A stretch of DNA of 64,000 bases from Diphasiastrum complanatum (GCA_029204225.1 CM055097.1:14393221-14457220); one strand, 5' to 3'; shown: positions 1-10,949, counted from the stretch's first letter. Numbers and translations are program-made. The notes: generated by a model not told the origin, from the sequence alone.

Positions 1-111
1 GAAGGTCAAACATACCCCGAAGGTCGAAAGAGAAGTATTTGAGATTCGACCCTGATGACCACAAACAAAACAAAGAGACATGAAATGAAAGAAAACAATT
101 TGAGCTGCCAA
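1..111 (+). repeat. Copia 3' internal-end repeat, copy 1
   Basis: This stretch matches 1500-1611 closely, with a one-base indel near position 60. In the downstream copy the same sequence follows the RNase H reading frame of a copia element, so here it should be the end of the internal region of another copy lying left of the window. The match stops at the shared word 'ccaa' (108-111), after which this copy runs straight into reverse transcriptase sequence with no LTR between. Confidence 0.8.
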
Positions 112-116
112 AGGGC

Positions 117-1483
117 TTGTCACAAAGGGCTACACACGCACAAAGGTACGACGTCGATTACTTCGACATGTATTCACCAATGGTCAAGATGACAAGCATT
201 CGACTACTCCTTGCATACACAACACAATACAATCTAGAAATTCACAACATTGATGTAAAGACAGCCTTTCTCCACGGAGATCTAGAGGAAGAAATCTTCA
301 TGAAGTAGCCTGAAGGATTCGAAGACTCCAACAATCGACAATATGTCTGCCGGTTGTAGTGATGCATTTATGGTTTGAAGCAAGCATCATGAGCTTGGTA
401 CAAGAAGCTCGACAGTGTTCTGAAGTCTCAAGACTTCACTCCTACACAACTAGACTGTAATGTCTATATAAAAAAAAGTAGGAAGAAATTATGTGATTTT
501 GACTATATTTGTGGATGACTCTCTAATGATAGGAAACTCCTTGATGCTAACCAAGGAAACAAAGAGTCAGATTTTCAAAAGTTATGAAATCACAGATCTG
601 GGAGAAGCAAGAAAATACCTTGGGCTGGCGATCAGAAGAGATCGAATAAGAAAAGAAATGCATCTGAGCCAGTCAGAGTATGCCCAAAAAGTGTTGAAGC
701 AGTATCAAATGATGAACTTCAAAGAAAAACCCACACCAATGATAGTTGGAGCCAGATTGACAAAATAGGATTGCCCGAATACATATGAGGAGAGACAGAA
801 GATGAAAGGTATACCCTACCAAAACTTGATCGATAGTTTGAAGTACCTCACAATCTATACCAGAACTGATTTGGCTTTCTCTGTCTATGCTTTAAGCCAA
901 TTCTCTTTGAATCTTGGCATGACGCATTGGCAAATGGTGAAACAAATCCTGCAATATCTAAAGGGTACCAAAACATGGGATTAACCTACAAAGTAGACAA
1001 AGAAGAAAAAGGATTTGAGATGCACCACTACAGTGATGCAAGCTGGGCAAGCTGCAAAGATGACAGCAAGCCTGTGATAGGAGGACGTTCGATTGCGTGC
1101 GGAGCAGCAATCAGTTGGTGGCTCAATCCTCATGCGAAGCTGAATATGTCGCAGCTTCAAAGTTGGCGAACGAGGTAGTATGGTTGCAGATGATACTGGA
1201 GGCAATTGGCATACCACAAGGAGAACCATGCACATTAATGATGGATTCTCTAAGTGCCATATATCTGTCCCAAGATCCTGTTTTCCATTCAAAGACAAAA
1301 CATATACCTCTAAAGTACCATCATGTTCGAGACTTAATCTCAAAAGGAGAGCTCAAGGTCCAATACATAAGATCTGAAGACATGGTTGCAGATTTGCTCA
1401 CGAAGCCGCTCGACAAACCACTATTTGCAAGGCAAAGAAAGGCAATTGGATTGAAAACTCCTGCAACTTTGTCGCGAAGGTGA
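117..1483 (+). pseudogene. Ty1/copia reverse transcriptase-RNase H, broken
   Basis: Translated pieces line up in order with copia pol. The RT start has 'DVKTAFLHGD' near 255, the catalytic box reads FVDD near 508-519, 'DLGEARKYLGL' lies near 597, and RNase H shows 'HYSDASWA' near 1027, 'SSCEAEYVAASK' near 1112 and the terminal 'DMVADLLTKPL' near 1380. In copia elements these domains make cDNA and remove template RNA inside cytoplasmic particles. The frame is broken by a TAG at 306-308, a TAG near 766, and frame changes near 980 and 1100. Gag, protease and integrase are absent, so it cannot function alone. The coding strand is plus and the copy ends at the repeat at 1500. Confidence 0.92.
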
Positions 1484-1499
1484 TGAAGCAGAACGAAGT

Positions 1500-1611
1500 G
1501 AAGGTCGAACATACCCCGGAGGTCAAAAGAGAAGTATTCGAGATTTGACCCTGACGACCACGAAACGAAACAAAGAGACATGAAATGAAAGAAAGCAATT
1601 CGAGCCACCAA
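1500..1611 (+). repeat. Copia 3' internal-end repeat, copy 2
   Basis: Direct repeat of 1-111. It directly follows the RNase H stop, as expected of the untranslated end of a copia internal region. Sequence after 1611 is not shared with copy 1. Confidence 0.8.
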
Positions 1612-2057
1612 CTGGCAGCTTGATGAGCGTGGGGTCTTCTACCTCACGCTAAAAGAGAATAACTAACTAGTTGATTAGCGTTGACTTGTCTTGTAATTCT
1701 CTGTTTAACTATCTTGTAGACTCCACACAGTGGAGATAAATACACATTTTTGATCAACATGAAATAGAAAATAAAGAGATAAAGAAATAGTGAGAATAGT
1801 TGTGCATGAAAGTCTACCAACGAGCAGATCACAATGATAGAGCTGAGCGTCAGGCCGCCAACGAGCGAGACACTGACCAACTCACTCGAAACTCAAAAAT
1901 AAATAATATAATTGCTCTTTTCTCCATCTCATTGTTCTTGTCGTCTTGATTGCTCGAATCTTTTATGTTTTGTGATCCATAGTCGCTTGCTTAGGATCCT
2001 CAGACTTCCGCAAAAGAAAAACAAACAAACGCGAACCAAGAACCAATTTCGCAACAG
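1612..2057 (+). other. Possible copia LTR remnant, no coding sequence
   Basis: No protein match was seen. Its position after the copia internal end, plus a TATA-like 'gagataaatacac' near 1732, suggests remains of a 3' LTR, but no clear PPT or TG...CA borders could be placed. It ends where a gypsy LTR fragment begins at 2058. Confidence 0.3.
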
Positions 2058-2198
2058 TCTGGGCCTCACAAGATTATTAATTACTTGCGAGTCATGTCCA
2101 ATATGACGTGGCATAACTAATAAGCTTGATTCACTGGAGTACCGGGTATCCAAGTCTAGGACTATACTGAATTCTATGTACCAGACGTGGACATAACA
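2058..2198 (-). mobile_element. Ty3/gypsy-type LTR fragment (family G)
   Basis: This segment is a near copy of 13780-13923, including 'gacgtggcataactaataag'. Read on the minus strand it starts with TGTTATGTCC, the LTR 5' terminus of that family, at 2198. The inner part of the LTR is missing on the left. Since it stops exactly at the LTR edge, a truncated solo LTR is the simplest reading. Confidence 0.7.
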
Positions 2199-2269
2199 AC
2201 AGCGTACATCCAAAATAGGTGTACAATTAAGGCATTGAAGGATACAACATCTCGTTAGGAGGTTGGTTC

Positions 2270-3322
2270 TAAATGCATTATTTATTGCAAATGCATTTGC
2301 TCTTGGTGTAGCTAATTTGAAAGCTTATTTTGAAACTATTAAAAATTTGTTTATTATCGTTTCCTTGTATGTAGACGATACATTTTTGTCTAGTAATGAT
2401 AAGATACTTACAAGATGTTAAAACCCAACTTTTCAATGAGTTTGAAATGATAGATCTAGGCAATGCACATTATTTTCTAGGAATTTAAATCTTGAGGGAC
2501 AACATAAACATAAGAATTCATTTATCCCAACAAAGATATTTGCATAATGTACCAAACAGATGGTGTTGAAAATTGTAAAACAGCCCACACAACATTAGAA
2601 CCTGGGCTAAAATTATCCAAAGATAAATGGTCTCAAGATGTTGAAGAAAGAATGGAATAAGTTTCCTTATCATTTAGTCATAGGGTCATTGACGTATATG
2701 CTATGGCCTACACCAGACTAGAGTCTGACATAGGTTATGTTGTTAGTATTTGTTAGTCAATTTATGGCTAACCCAGAAAACATTCATTGCAAATCATTAT
2801 TAAGAATGCTTCAATACATTCAAGACACAAAGGAACTTTGTATTTATTATGGTGATTCAAATTTTGTAGAGCCCAACGTTTTATCAACATATATAGATGC
2901 AGATTGGGTAGGGACATCGAGAACAGAAAATCATTATCAGTTTTACTGTTTCCAGGCCAATGTCATGGAACAGCAAAAAATAGTTCATTATTGCTCTCTT
3001 TTCTAAAGAGTCAAAGTATGTAGTAGCTTGTCATGTAGCAATAGAAGCAATATGACTGAGACAATTATTAAATAATGTTGGTTTACCACAATAATCTCCA
3101 ACTATCATTTTTTGTGACAATCTAAGTTGCATAGCCCTTACCCTCAATCCAAGAGAAGCAAACATATAGAAATCAAATTTCATTATATATATAAAAAAAA
3201 AGTGCAGCAGAAGCAGATAGTACTGGAGCATTGTAGGAGTGAAGACAACGTTGCAGACATCTTCACCAAGTCCTACCCAAGGATAAACAACATAAAATTT
3301 ATTATTAAATTTCAGAATTAAA
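2270..3322 (+). pseudogene. Ty1/copia reverse transcriptase-RNase H, heavily decayed
   Basis: A second copia family in three shifting frames. 'VDDTFLSSND' (RT catalytic box) is near 2371, 'FMANPENIHCKSLLRMLQYI' lies near 2761, 'IDADWVGT' of RNase H near 2897, 'HIEIKFHYI' near 3160 and the terminal 'EDNVADIFTKSYPR' near 3242. Many stops and indels show long inactivity. It is followed by a PPT and an LTR start, so it is the 3' half of an element whose 5' half is missing; the left neighbour is an unrelated gypsy LTR. Confidence 0.9.
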
Positions 3323-3343
3323 GTTTTCTTAGATACTCAATAT

Positions 3344-3352
3344 TAAGGGAGA
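3344..3352 (+). promoter_or_regulatory. Polypurine tract of the copia element
   Basis: The purine run 'taagggaga' lies 22 bases after the last RNase H codons and just before a TGTTGG LTR start, the usual site for plus-strand priming in copia elements. Confidence 0.65.
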
Positions 3353-3356
3353 TGCT

Positions 3357-4010
3357 TGTTGGAATTTATTCAATGAAGATCTAGAAAGCTGATGTATAGT
3401 CATTTTTTCTCCTTATACAATTTCTATTTTCTTAGACAGTTTCTAAGATCCGTATACTTACATGAAAAATTTGATAGTCTGTGAAATAACACATGATTCA
3501 GCACAAATGAAAAATGTCAATTGGCATTTCCTGCATAAATAGGTGGGTTTTTATGATAAACACTGGAAATGACCTATTCGGCCATGAAACACACTGATCA
3601 ACATTCCTACTTCTTCTAAAAAAATTGATCAGCATTCCTATGACATCCTTTCATCATTCTACATCTTTGGACACACTGATCGACAATTCTACAACATCTA
3701 AGTGCACTTGTCATTTTTTAAATGTGTAAAAGAAGATGACTGCACCAATTTTAAAGGTAGCAAACATTGTCAAGTTTTGTCATCTTGTTCTACGACTATT
3801 TAAGCTCCCAAAATTGTCTGTGAAACTTGATAGCCATTATGGACGTTAAACTATCTTGTAAATACTTAGTTTAGATCTATGTTTGAGACTATAAATTAGA
3901 GAGCAATAGAGAAGATAGTTGTCACAAAGTTCATAGCATTCATTGTGAATTTTAGGTCTGCTAGTGTGCAGGTCCACAATGATTGCTTCATTGTAGCACG
4001 CTCATAATTG
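3357..4010 (+). mobile_element. Copia 3' LTR, right end uncertain
   Basis: Starts with TGTTGGAATTTATTC, a common copia LTR start, directly after the PPT. A TATA-like 'actataaatt' near 3888 would be the U3 promoter. No second LTR copy is present, so the right border is an estimate from the position of the TATA box. Confidence 0.55.
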
Positions 4011-4722
4011 TGACAATCAGAAAGCATTTGTATACATTTTTTGAGTACTCAGATATTAACTTTGTAGTCTCTTCCAATGATTGGTTGCACTAGGTGGCAG
4101 CCAATCACTTACTGCCCTCGAACAAAGGCTCTTCTTGGTGGAAGGGCCAAAAAACGGGGCCTTATCCCAACGTGGAATCAAAACCTAGTCTTTTTTTTTC
4201 CATTGACATATGCCACATGGCACAACCTTACGGAAGAATGTGTAAAACACATCTCATCTTTATGCTCAGATCCCCTGAGTGAGGTCGGAATAAAATGTTT
4301 GAAAAACTTTTCACGATAATTTGAAGTTCTATCTCATAAGAGCCCCAGTTTGCCCAATAGTTGGTAAAACTTTCATCTAGTCAATTCGAGATTAAATTGT
4401 GTAGTTGTAGCACATCTCACCTTGAAATATTATGATCTTGTGGGGCGAGGCTTGAGGACATATTTAACATTGAAGCAGTCTTGATAAAACTGAGTTATAA
4501 GAGCTAGACATTTAGCTATTCATTTAAGGTGATTGGATTGATTTGTTAAATTTGTCACCAAATTAGTTACCGAGGGCAAAATTTAGTAGTTGAAAATTCT
4601 GATCCCAAGAGTTTTAAGCTGAAGGATTTGAAAGGCAACATTTGTGAAAAGCCCACAAGCCTTTGAAAAATGCAGGATGTCGGAGATTTCCTTTAACACT
4701 GATCTCATGAGCTCTCCTTGCT
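4011..4722. other. Unassigned AT-rich stretch
   Basis: No repeat partner in the window and no domain recognised. A plus reading frame at 4077-4319 (80 codons) has no recognisable motif and is probably chance. Confidence 0.4.
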
Positions 4723-5145
4723 CTATGTATAGGTGTGCTCTATTGAGGATGTAATAATCTCTTTGAACTTCTGGGCCTCACTGGGCTCCACTCCACATGC
4801 TGCATCATCAACCACAAATGCCTTTATGCTACAGATTTGTAACTCCTGAATTACCCAAAGATCTATCTTTTGAAGAATAAACCACCCAAATGATCCCCTC
4901 ATAATTACTACTATCAAACTTGCAGGTAGATCTTCAGTCAGAAAGAGATCACAGTGCTTTTGAGCATAGTCTCGAGTAACCGCTACTTCTCCTGGAAACC
5001 ATCTGCCTATTAGTGTTCCCAAAACAAGAACAGAGATGGCTAGATTTTCAAGGGTTACGAATGGTTTCACAGGCCTATCTATGTACGTGTGGCAGGCCAA
5101 AAGCCTGTTTAAATATTCCATCGGTTTGATGGGGTGGTACACCAA
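4723..5145 (-). CDS. Unrecognised reading frame, 140 codons
   Basis: A minus-strand frame of 140 codons with a mixed, protein-like composition and no low-complexity sequence. It includes a hydrophobic stretch (residues about 35-50, 'NLAISVLVLGTLIGRW') and an acidic, charged end. I do not recognise a family. It has no repeat partner in this window, unlike most of its neighbours. It could be an exon or pseudogene of a host gene, or a chance frame; no promoter or splice signals were identified with confidence. Confidence 0.25.
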   Translation of the reverse strand: MVYHPIKPMEYLNRLLACHTYIDRPVKPFVTLENLAISVLVLGTLIGRWFPGEVAVTRDYAQKHCDLFLTEDLPASLIVVIMRGSFGWFILQKIDLWVIQELQICSIKAFVVDDAACGVEPSEAQKFKEIITSSIEHTYT

Positions 5146-6004
5146 CGTACTAGACCCAGAGGAAAGGAATCGGTTTTTTCAATGAAATGCACCTCAGCCC
5201 TCAGTTTTAACAGGTTGTTTATTAGGCTCATGAATGGTAATCCTAGATCGCCGACTTTATGTAGCCGAGAACAGTGCTACCAGTTCACCTTCACCATAGC
5301 TAAAGCAAAGATGAGATTATTTTCACTTATTTCGGACCTATACTTGATCCGAAAACTAGCCCATCTATTCAATTGAATCTAGCCGCATAGTATATACTAT
5401 ACAGTATATACCCGCCCGTTGAGCCTTCAGTCTGTGTTTGACAGCTTATTTTGACTGGATATCAGCTGAACGTCCGATCCGTATTCGAGAAAAAGCCTCT
5501 CATTTACTGCATGTATGCGCTAACATGTTTGTTTAATGGACATGATGCATAGAAATGAGGTACTTATCCTCCTTGAGCTACCCGTTGGTCTTAGAATAGC
5601 TTTATTCATTTTTGATAGATCCTGACGTTAAAACCTTTATACTCAAGTCTATACTTTAGATCCTGATCGACCTCCGTGGTGACATGAGGCTAAATCACCA
5701 TGCTTCAACCTTTTCAACCGCTAGGTTGTACATACAAATAAGCTCAAGCCAAGCTGAGGGTCAAGTAAAACAAATATAGTTTTTTAGTAATGAATGCATA
5801 GAGTTACAACAATTTTCTTTATTTCCATGAATGATATTCAAACAATTGTGGTTGCTCCAAACATGCAATTGATTCATACCTATTTCAAAACAACTTGATA
5901 CTTTCGTCAACCATTCATTATCTGTAGCTCAACGGAATGCATAACTTAACAAAAAATTGGTGGATGACTCTCGGAGGCCGTGAAAATCGTTAATAAAAAA
6001 CATC
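5146..6004. other. Unassigned intergenic stretch
   Basis: No coding match. A near-palindromic AT run around 5389-5411 ('gtatatactatac' and its approximate mirror) is the only structure noted. Confidence 0.4.
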
Positions 6005-6408
6005 TCCTAACACCATAAATGTCGCTATTGTCAATTTTAAATGTTGCTATTGGACCATCACTCAACGACATCTATGGCGACATAACAACGACGAAAAAGA
6101 CAAATTTAGCAATGATTTTTCAACATTTAAACATCTTCCAACAATGTTTAATTTATGCTAGCATCTATACGATCGTCGCCACGGGAACATATGTCACCGA
6201 GCGACATTCATTTGTGTCACCTCAAACATCACTAACCATCTCGAGTGTGCCATTTGCCAAAATCGCTAGTGTCGCCAAGCATCGTATGAACGTCGCTAGG
6301 CGACGTTTAGGGGAAAAAACCCTTAGAAAATAGCAACAATTAGACAGATGTCACTATAAATTTAGGTTTTTTTTTTAATGTCACCCAACGACATTTTTTA
6401 AGCAAGTG
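6005..6408 (-). mobile_element. CACTA-like element remnant rich in GTCGC/GCGAC words
   Basis: About 400 bp hold many copies, in both orientations, of short words such as TGTCGC, GCGACAT, CGTCGC and TGTCACC. Dense subterminal repeats of this kind are typical of CACTA (En/Spm) transposons. The right edge reads 'ttaagcaagtg', which on the minus strand begins CACTTGC. The left edge ('caccataaatgtcgc' near 6011) resembles it only weakly and no three-base duplication was found, so the left end may be lost. A 104-codon plus frame at 6019-6333 is probably a by-product of the repeats. Confidence 0.45.
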
Positions 6409-6658
6409 TTTCAAATATTAGGTAGTGGATGATTCTCTTCCCTCCAACCCAAAAATTATGGAATGACCTCTAGTCTCAACTACTTTGTATGTCTCTTCCT
6501 TCCTCAAAAGTTGTTCTAGCACAAAAACATATTCCAAAGGAAATGCAAGGTGGGAGTATCTAAATATTGCACATGTGTGTCATACACTATGATCCATATG
6601 ATTGTTAAAAAACTCTCTTCTTTTGCTTCTTGTATTTAGAAAATTCTCATAGCCTTTG

Positions 6659-7595
6659 TTAGCATATGTCAATCTTTTCTTTTTGAGTACGTGAGCTATC
6701 ACAAATAGACTTGATTATGCTCATGTCGCTATTGATCCTTGAAAAGAGAAATAGTGAATGATCATACTCACTCATAATGTTTTGAGAGAGCAATAAAGTG
6801 TTAAGCTTAGCATGCCAACTCCTTGGTGCTTGCTTAAGCCCATACAAACTCTTTTGAAGTAAGCACACCATGTTTGGCTGTCTTGAGAAGTGTAGCCCTT
6901 GGGTTGCTCCATGTAAACTTCCTCATCAAGATCTCCAATCAAGAAAGCATTAGAAACATATGTTTGCCATGTAGATACCATCCAACAACGCAAGAGAAAT
7001 GATGATTTGAATGCTTACCATCTTTGCCATGGGTGAAAAGGTCTCATCATAGTCAATACCATACTCTTGAGCATATCCTTTTGCCACCAACCTTGCTTTG
7101 TACTTTTTGATAGATCCATTTGTCTTCACCTTACAGATCCATTTGCATCCAATTGCCTTCTTGTCTTGTGGAAGATTCACCAACCTCCAAGTGTTGTTCT
7201 TCATAAGAGCTTGATACTCAAGATCCATTACTTGGACCCACTCCTTCTTTTGTCTTGCTTCCTCTATAGAAGTAGGTTCATCAAAAGAAGTTAGGAAAGC
7301 AAAATTGGTACCCTCAACACCCTTCTCACCATATGTGAGCCTTGATGGTTTTTGCCTGTCACCTTGATGTCCTCCTTGGGTTTTGACTTGTAGATGCCTC
7401 TTCATCACCATCATCCAAAGAACCATCAACATTATCAAGAATGTTAGATCCATCCACAACACCACCATCAACATCAATCTTAGGAACAGTCCCTTCAAAA
7501 AAAATGACATCCCTACTTATGACCAATTTTCTTGTTGAAGGAATGTAAACTTTGTGAGCTTTACTAACCTCACTATATCCAACAAATTCCCTTCT
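6659..7595 (-). pseudogene. Ty1/copia integrase end, linker and RT start
   Basis: Reading leftwards from 7595, the integrase C-terminus reads 'FVGYSEVSKAHKVYIPS', followed by 'ISRDVIFFEG', the linker 'RQKPSRLTYGEKG' near 7350, then RT motifs 'NNTWRLVNLP', 'KARLVAKGYAQEYGIDYDET' near 7080, 'GDLDEEVYMEQPKGY' near 6930 and 'SLYGLKQAPRSWHAKL' near 6850. The copy stops before the YVDD box. Frame changes occur near 6990 and 6870. The same linker occurs at 37200-37290 on the plus strand, so both belong to one copia family. It is interrupted at about 7600 by unrelated DNA. Confidence 0.9.
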
Positions 7596-7602
7596 TTGAA
7601 GA

Positions 7603-7616
7603 TGGTATCAGAGCTT
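7603..7616 (+). other. Plus-strand initiator-Met primer-site-like sequence
   Basis: 'tggtatcagagctt' matches the copia/gypsy initiator-Met tRNA primer site, but the DNA to its left is integrase coding sequence on the other strand rather than an LTR. It sits at the break point of the copia element. Confidence 0.4.
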
Positions 7617-7715
7617 GTATCATGAAAGGTCAAAACAAGCTTTTTATGTGTTGAAAATTTTTTATACATTCAAGCTTCATATTGTTTCTAGCTTCTAAAA
7701 TTGACAATTTTCAAA

Positions 7716-7727
7716 GCTCGGATACCA
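7716..7727 (-). promoter_or_regulatory. Minus-strand primer binding site
   Basis: The reverse complement reads TGGTATCCGAGC, one base from the usual initiator-Met primer site. A TG...CA-bounded sequence starts right next to it at 7729, as expected where an LTR meets the primer site. Confidence 0.55.
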
Positions 7728-7728
7728 T

Positions 7729-8475
7729 GTCAAAATTTAAGATACAAAACGATCCTAAATATAGATTTAGGCACAATAGAAGATGTACAAAAACAAATGT
7801 CAAATTTCTAGCCACTTCTACACATAGAATTTCTAGTTTGATCAATATGACTCTACCAAAGCAAGATAGAATCAAAAGCTATTCAAAATATGAAAATTTT
7901 TGATCCAATTCTTTGTTAAAATGCCATAAAACAACAACAAGTCATTTATTACCACTCTCTGCCTATGTACTATACCTGCAACTCCAAACTCATTCAATCA
8001 TCACAAAAAATCATATGCCAATAGCATTCATCAATCAAATCATAGACTCAAACTAGTCAAAAAGGAAAATCTCGATTTTGCTCATTATTGGATGGAAATC
8101 CCATCACATATTTATACATGTAGAGCTTGGATCTGAGCATATTAGGGCTTCTATGTATTCATCATAATCTAGTCCTAACATCTAACCTAAATATCCACTT
8201 GATCCACCCTAATCAGGGGTCAAGATCTCGAGATCTCAAAACAATGAAAAACATGCAATTTTTAGCTCCTAGAATCTCTCTAGCCTATCAAAGCACTATT
8301 TGGACTCATTCCAAATGTGCCACTCATATGCTAGGTTAGGAATGAGACTTAAAAAGAGTATCCTATGCTATTTGGCACATGTGACAAGCCACAACATGAC
8401 CATAATACAATTTACAAGCAATATGACCAAAATTGGTCAAGCTAGAATTGTGAAATTTTAATACTCCTCCTCACA
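7729..8475 (-). mobile_element. Candidate minus-strand LTR
   Basis: The left edge (plus strand 'tgtcaaaattt') adjoins a primer site, and the right edge on the minus strand would start TGTGAGGAGG. A TATA-like 'tataaatatgtg' on the minus strand near 8110 fits a U3 promoter. The purine-rich right border could alternatively be a PPT with the LTR starting a little further in. There is no second LTR copy to confirm the borders. Confidence 0.45.
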
Positions 8476-8842
8476 ATTTAGCTTGATGAGACTATCCTGG
8501 ATCAATAGTTAATACATGGATAAAAACAACATAATTTTCAGGTTCTTGCTTTGTTGAGTGAGTATGATCACTCATCATGATAAGAATATGATTTGAGCTC
8601 CAAGTTCTCAAATGTAGTGAGAGCTCAATAAGGACTGTCTTCAAGATCCAAGCTTTGTCTTTGGTAGATTGTTGAATGAACACCTTGGGATGCAAAATGT
8701 GTGTCTACTCCTTAAAATAAACATGAAAAACAATAGCTTTCCATAAGATCCAACTTTTGTATGAAGCACATTCAACCAAAGCTTGAAATGTCACCATCTT
8801 GACTTCATCCATGACAATAATGAACTCCAACTTGGCATCCTC
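8476..8842. other. Unassigned stretch
   Basis: No domain or repeat partner recognised. A short minus frame at 8492-8695 has no motif. Confidence 0.35.
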
Positions 8843-9304
8843 TCAATGAAGGTCTTCATTCCTTGGAAATTCAAGAGTGGATGGATCACAAGATGAGGCC
8901 TTTGAATATAGATTTGAAACTCCAATCAAAGTATTAATGATCACTATTTCATCATCATAAGATATAGGATGAAAAACAATGTTCATACAAGCATCATCAA
9001 AGGACTTTGTCACATACATGACATGTTTTTTATCAAACACAAAATAAGATGAGTAAAAAGAGATATGGATAAACTTACTTGCTCCTCCTTTCTCTTTACT
9101 CAAACCTTCATATTGATGTAGATTCAGGTCTCTTTTGCCTTGAGACAAGTGCTCCTTCTCGAGTTCCTCCTTGATGTCTTTTTTCTTCATTATGCTCACT
9201 CCCTCTTGGTGTTGATGATGAAAAACTGGATCCAAACCATGATCTTCTTCAAGACTCTCAAGCTTTGTTTTCAAGTCTCCAAACATGAATGTTCTCCTTC
9301 TCAA
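8843..9304 (-). CDS. Unrecognised charged reading frame, 153 codons
   Basis: The first third is lysine/glutamate rich ('KKKDIKEELEKEHLSQGKR') and could form a coiled coil; the rest is mixed. It lies on the same strand as the surrounding copia pieces, between two parts of that element. It matches no copia domain I know. It may be part of another element inserted into the copia copy. Confidence 0.25.
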   Translation of the reverse strand: MRRRTFMFGDLKTKLESLEEDHGLDPVFHHQHQEGVSIMKKKDIKEELEKEHLSQGKRDLNLHQYEGLSKEKGGASKFIHISFYSSYFVFDKKHVMYVTKSFDDACMNIVFHPISYDDEIVIINTLIGVSNLYSKASSCDPSTLEFPRNEDLH

Positions 9305-9373
9305 TATGATCTTTCAAGTCAAACAATCACCAAGATTATTTATACCAAATTCACTAGTCCACAATTGACTAGT

Positions 9374-9892
9374 TCACAATTGCTTACCACTAGCAATTTG
9401 CATTAGATACTTGTTGAACTTGAAACTAATGAGGCCAAATACTCTTGTATGGATATAAGTGTCCTTCAAGGATGATTCACTTACTCTCATACAAGGTTCA
9501 CAATATGCCTCTTTGATAATGAAGTCAAAATCTTTCAACTTATGCATGAAAATGTCATGCTTACTTCTAGCACACTCAAGAGTAAGTAGATGTGACAACC
9601 ACCTTTCATTCCATACTTTAGAATTCAAAGGGACTTCATTACAAAACTTAGAAAATGAAGTACAAAATGTACCCTTCTTTCCAACTTGTCTTTCCTTATC
9701 CACAAAGATGAGCATTGATAGCTCCATTGTGGCTTTCCTGGGATAGTTGAAGCTCCGATTTTGCTCCTCCTCTTGATCAAGCTCCTCCTTGATCTCAACC
9801 ATATCTTTTCCAATATGATTCTTATAGGATTCATCATTCAAGATTAGAAACATTGTGGCTCTACCATTGCTTTGTGCTAGCAAAATGTACAT
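9374..9892 (-). CDS. Unrecognised reading frame, 172 codons
   Basis: A clean minus frame that begins where the copia pre-integrase domain breaks off (about 9895). Like the next frame downstream it contains a short 'EIKEELDQEEEQ' charged segment; the C-terminal half has several cysteines (in 'LECARSK' and 'EAYCEPCMRV'). No family is recognised. The shared charged words and common strand suggest that both frames came with one inserted segment. Confidence 0.3.
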   Translation of the reverse strand: MYILLAQSNGRATMFLILNDESYKNHIGKDMVEIKEELDQEEEQNRSFNYPRKATMELSMLIFVDKERQVGKKGTFCTSFSKFCNEVPLNSKVWNERWLSHLLTLECARSKHDIFMHKLKDFDFIIKEAYCEPCMRVSESSLKDTYIHTRVFGLISFKFNKYLMQIASGKQL

Positions 9893-9894
9893 CC

Positions 9895-10949
9895 AAATGA
9901 ATCAACTTAAGAGGGTGAGTAGTTTTAGTGATAGTGTTAGAGAAAGGCAACCTATGTGCTTTAGCCAAAGCACATCCTTCACAAACCTTTTCCTCCTTTG
10001 CCATGGATCTTGGAAGTCCTAGAGCAAGCTCCTCCTTGCATATGGCTTCCATAGACTTGGTGTTGATGTGACCACAAATCATTTGTGGTCATCTTGTCCT
10101 CCTTGGCTACTATCACAAATTGGTTAGGATCAACAAAAGCATCAAGCTTAAACAACCTCCCAAACCTTCTTCCTCTTGCTATGATCTTCACATTATTGTT
10201 GATGTTGCATACATTAGTAGAAAACTCCACAAAGAAACCATTTTCAAGCAATTGGCCTACACTAGGTAAGCTCTTAATGATGCTAGGAATGTAAAGTACA
10301 CCATCTATCTTGATCTTCCTTAAAGATACCAAGCATAAAGGTATGGATCCTATGCCTTCTACCTTACAAGCATAATCATTTTTTGTAAAAAATTACTTGA
10401 TAGGTCCATCGTAGGTGGATAAGGTTGAAAAATATTCCCTCTTACTTGTCATGTGGGTGCTAGCCCCACTATCTATCCACCAAGAGTTTTCTCCTCTCAT
10501 GCTTGAAGATGAAAAACTTGACATCATGAGAGAGTCTTCATATAAGCTCCTTGTTTAAGTCCTTAACTCTCAACACATATGAATGTCCACTCTCTCCTTT
10601 AGCTTGAAAAATTGAAGGATTTGATTCTTCAAGGATAGCAACCTTGAAGTATTCTTGGATCATATATCTTTTGAAGAGTTTCCCATGCTTCTTGAGTCGA
10701 GGTGCAAGCACCTACCTCCTTAAGAAGCTCATTAGCTACATTCATTTTTATACAATGGAGAGCAACCTTGCACCTCCTTTTGTATTTTGTAGCTTCTTGA
10801 GGGTGAATGGGCTCATCCTCTTCACCACTCACGATATGCATTAGATCTTGTAAGATAAGAATTGATTCCATTCTTAGCTTCCAAATTGAATAATTAGAAG
10901 CATTCAATCTATCATGTGTATGCAAAAGATATGCATTTATTGAAGCCAT
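9895..10949 (-). pseudogene. Ty1/copia gag, protease and pre-integrase
   Basis: Gag starts with ATG at 10949 ('MASINAYLLHTHDRLNASNY') and contains the UBN2-type gag domain ('ALHCIKMNVANELLKE', 'EAWETLQKIYDP') to about 10630. Protease is marked by 'WWIDSGASTHMT' near 10470, with the DSG catalytic motif intact, followed by 'IDGVLYIPSIIKSLPSVGQL' near 10300. The pre-integrase zinc region has 'GHINTKSMEAICKEEL' and 'CEGCALAKAHRLPF' (10075-9930). Frame changes separate gag, protease and pre-integrase. The gag is related to the one at 31.8-32.3 kb. The integrase core is missing, replaced by the unrecognised frames to the left. Confidence 0.9.
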
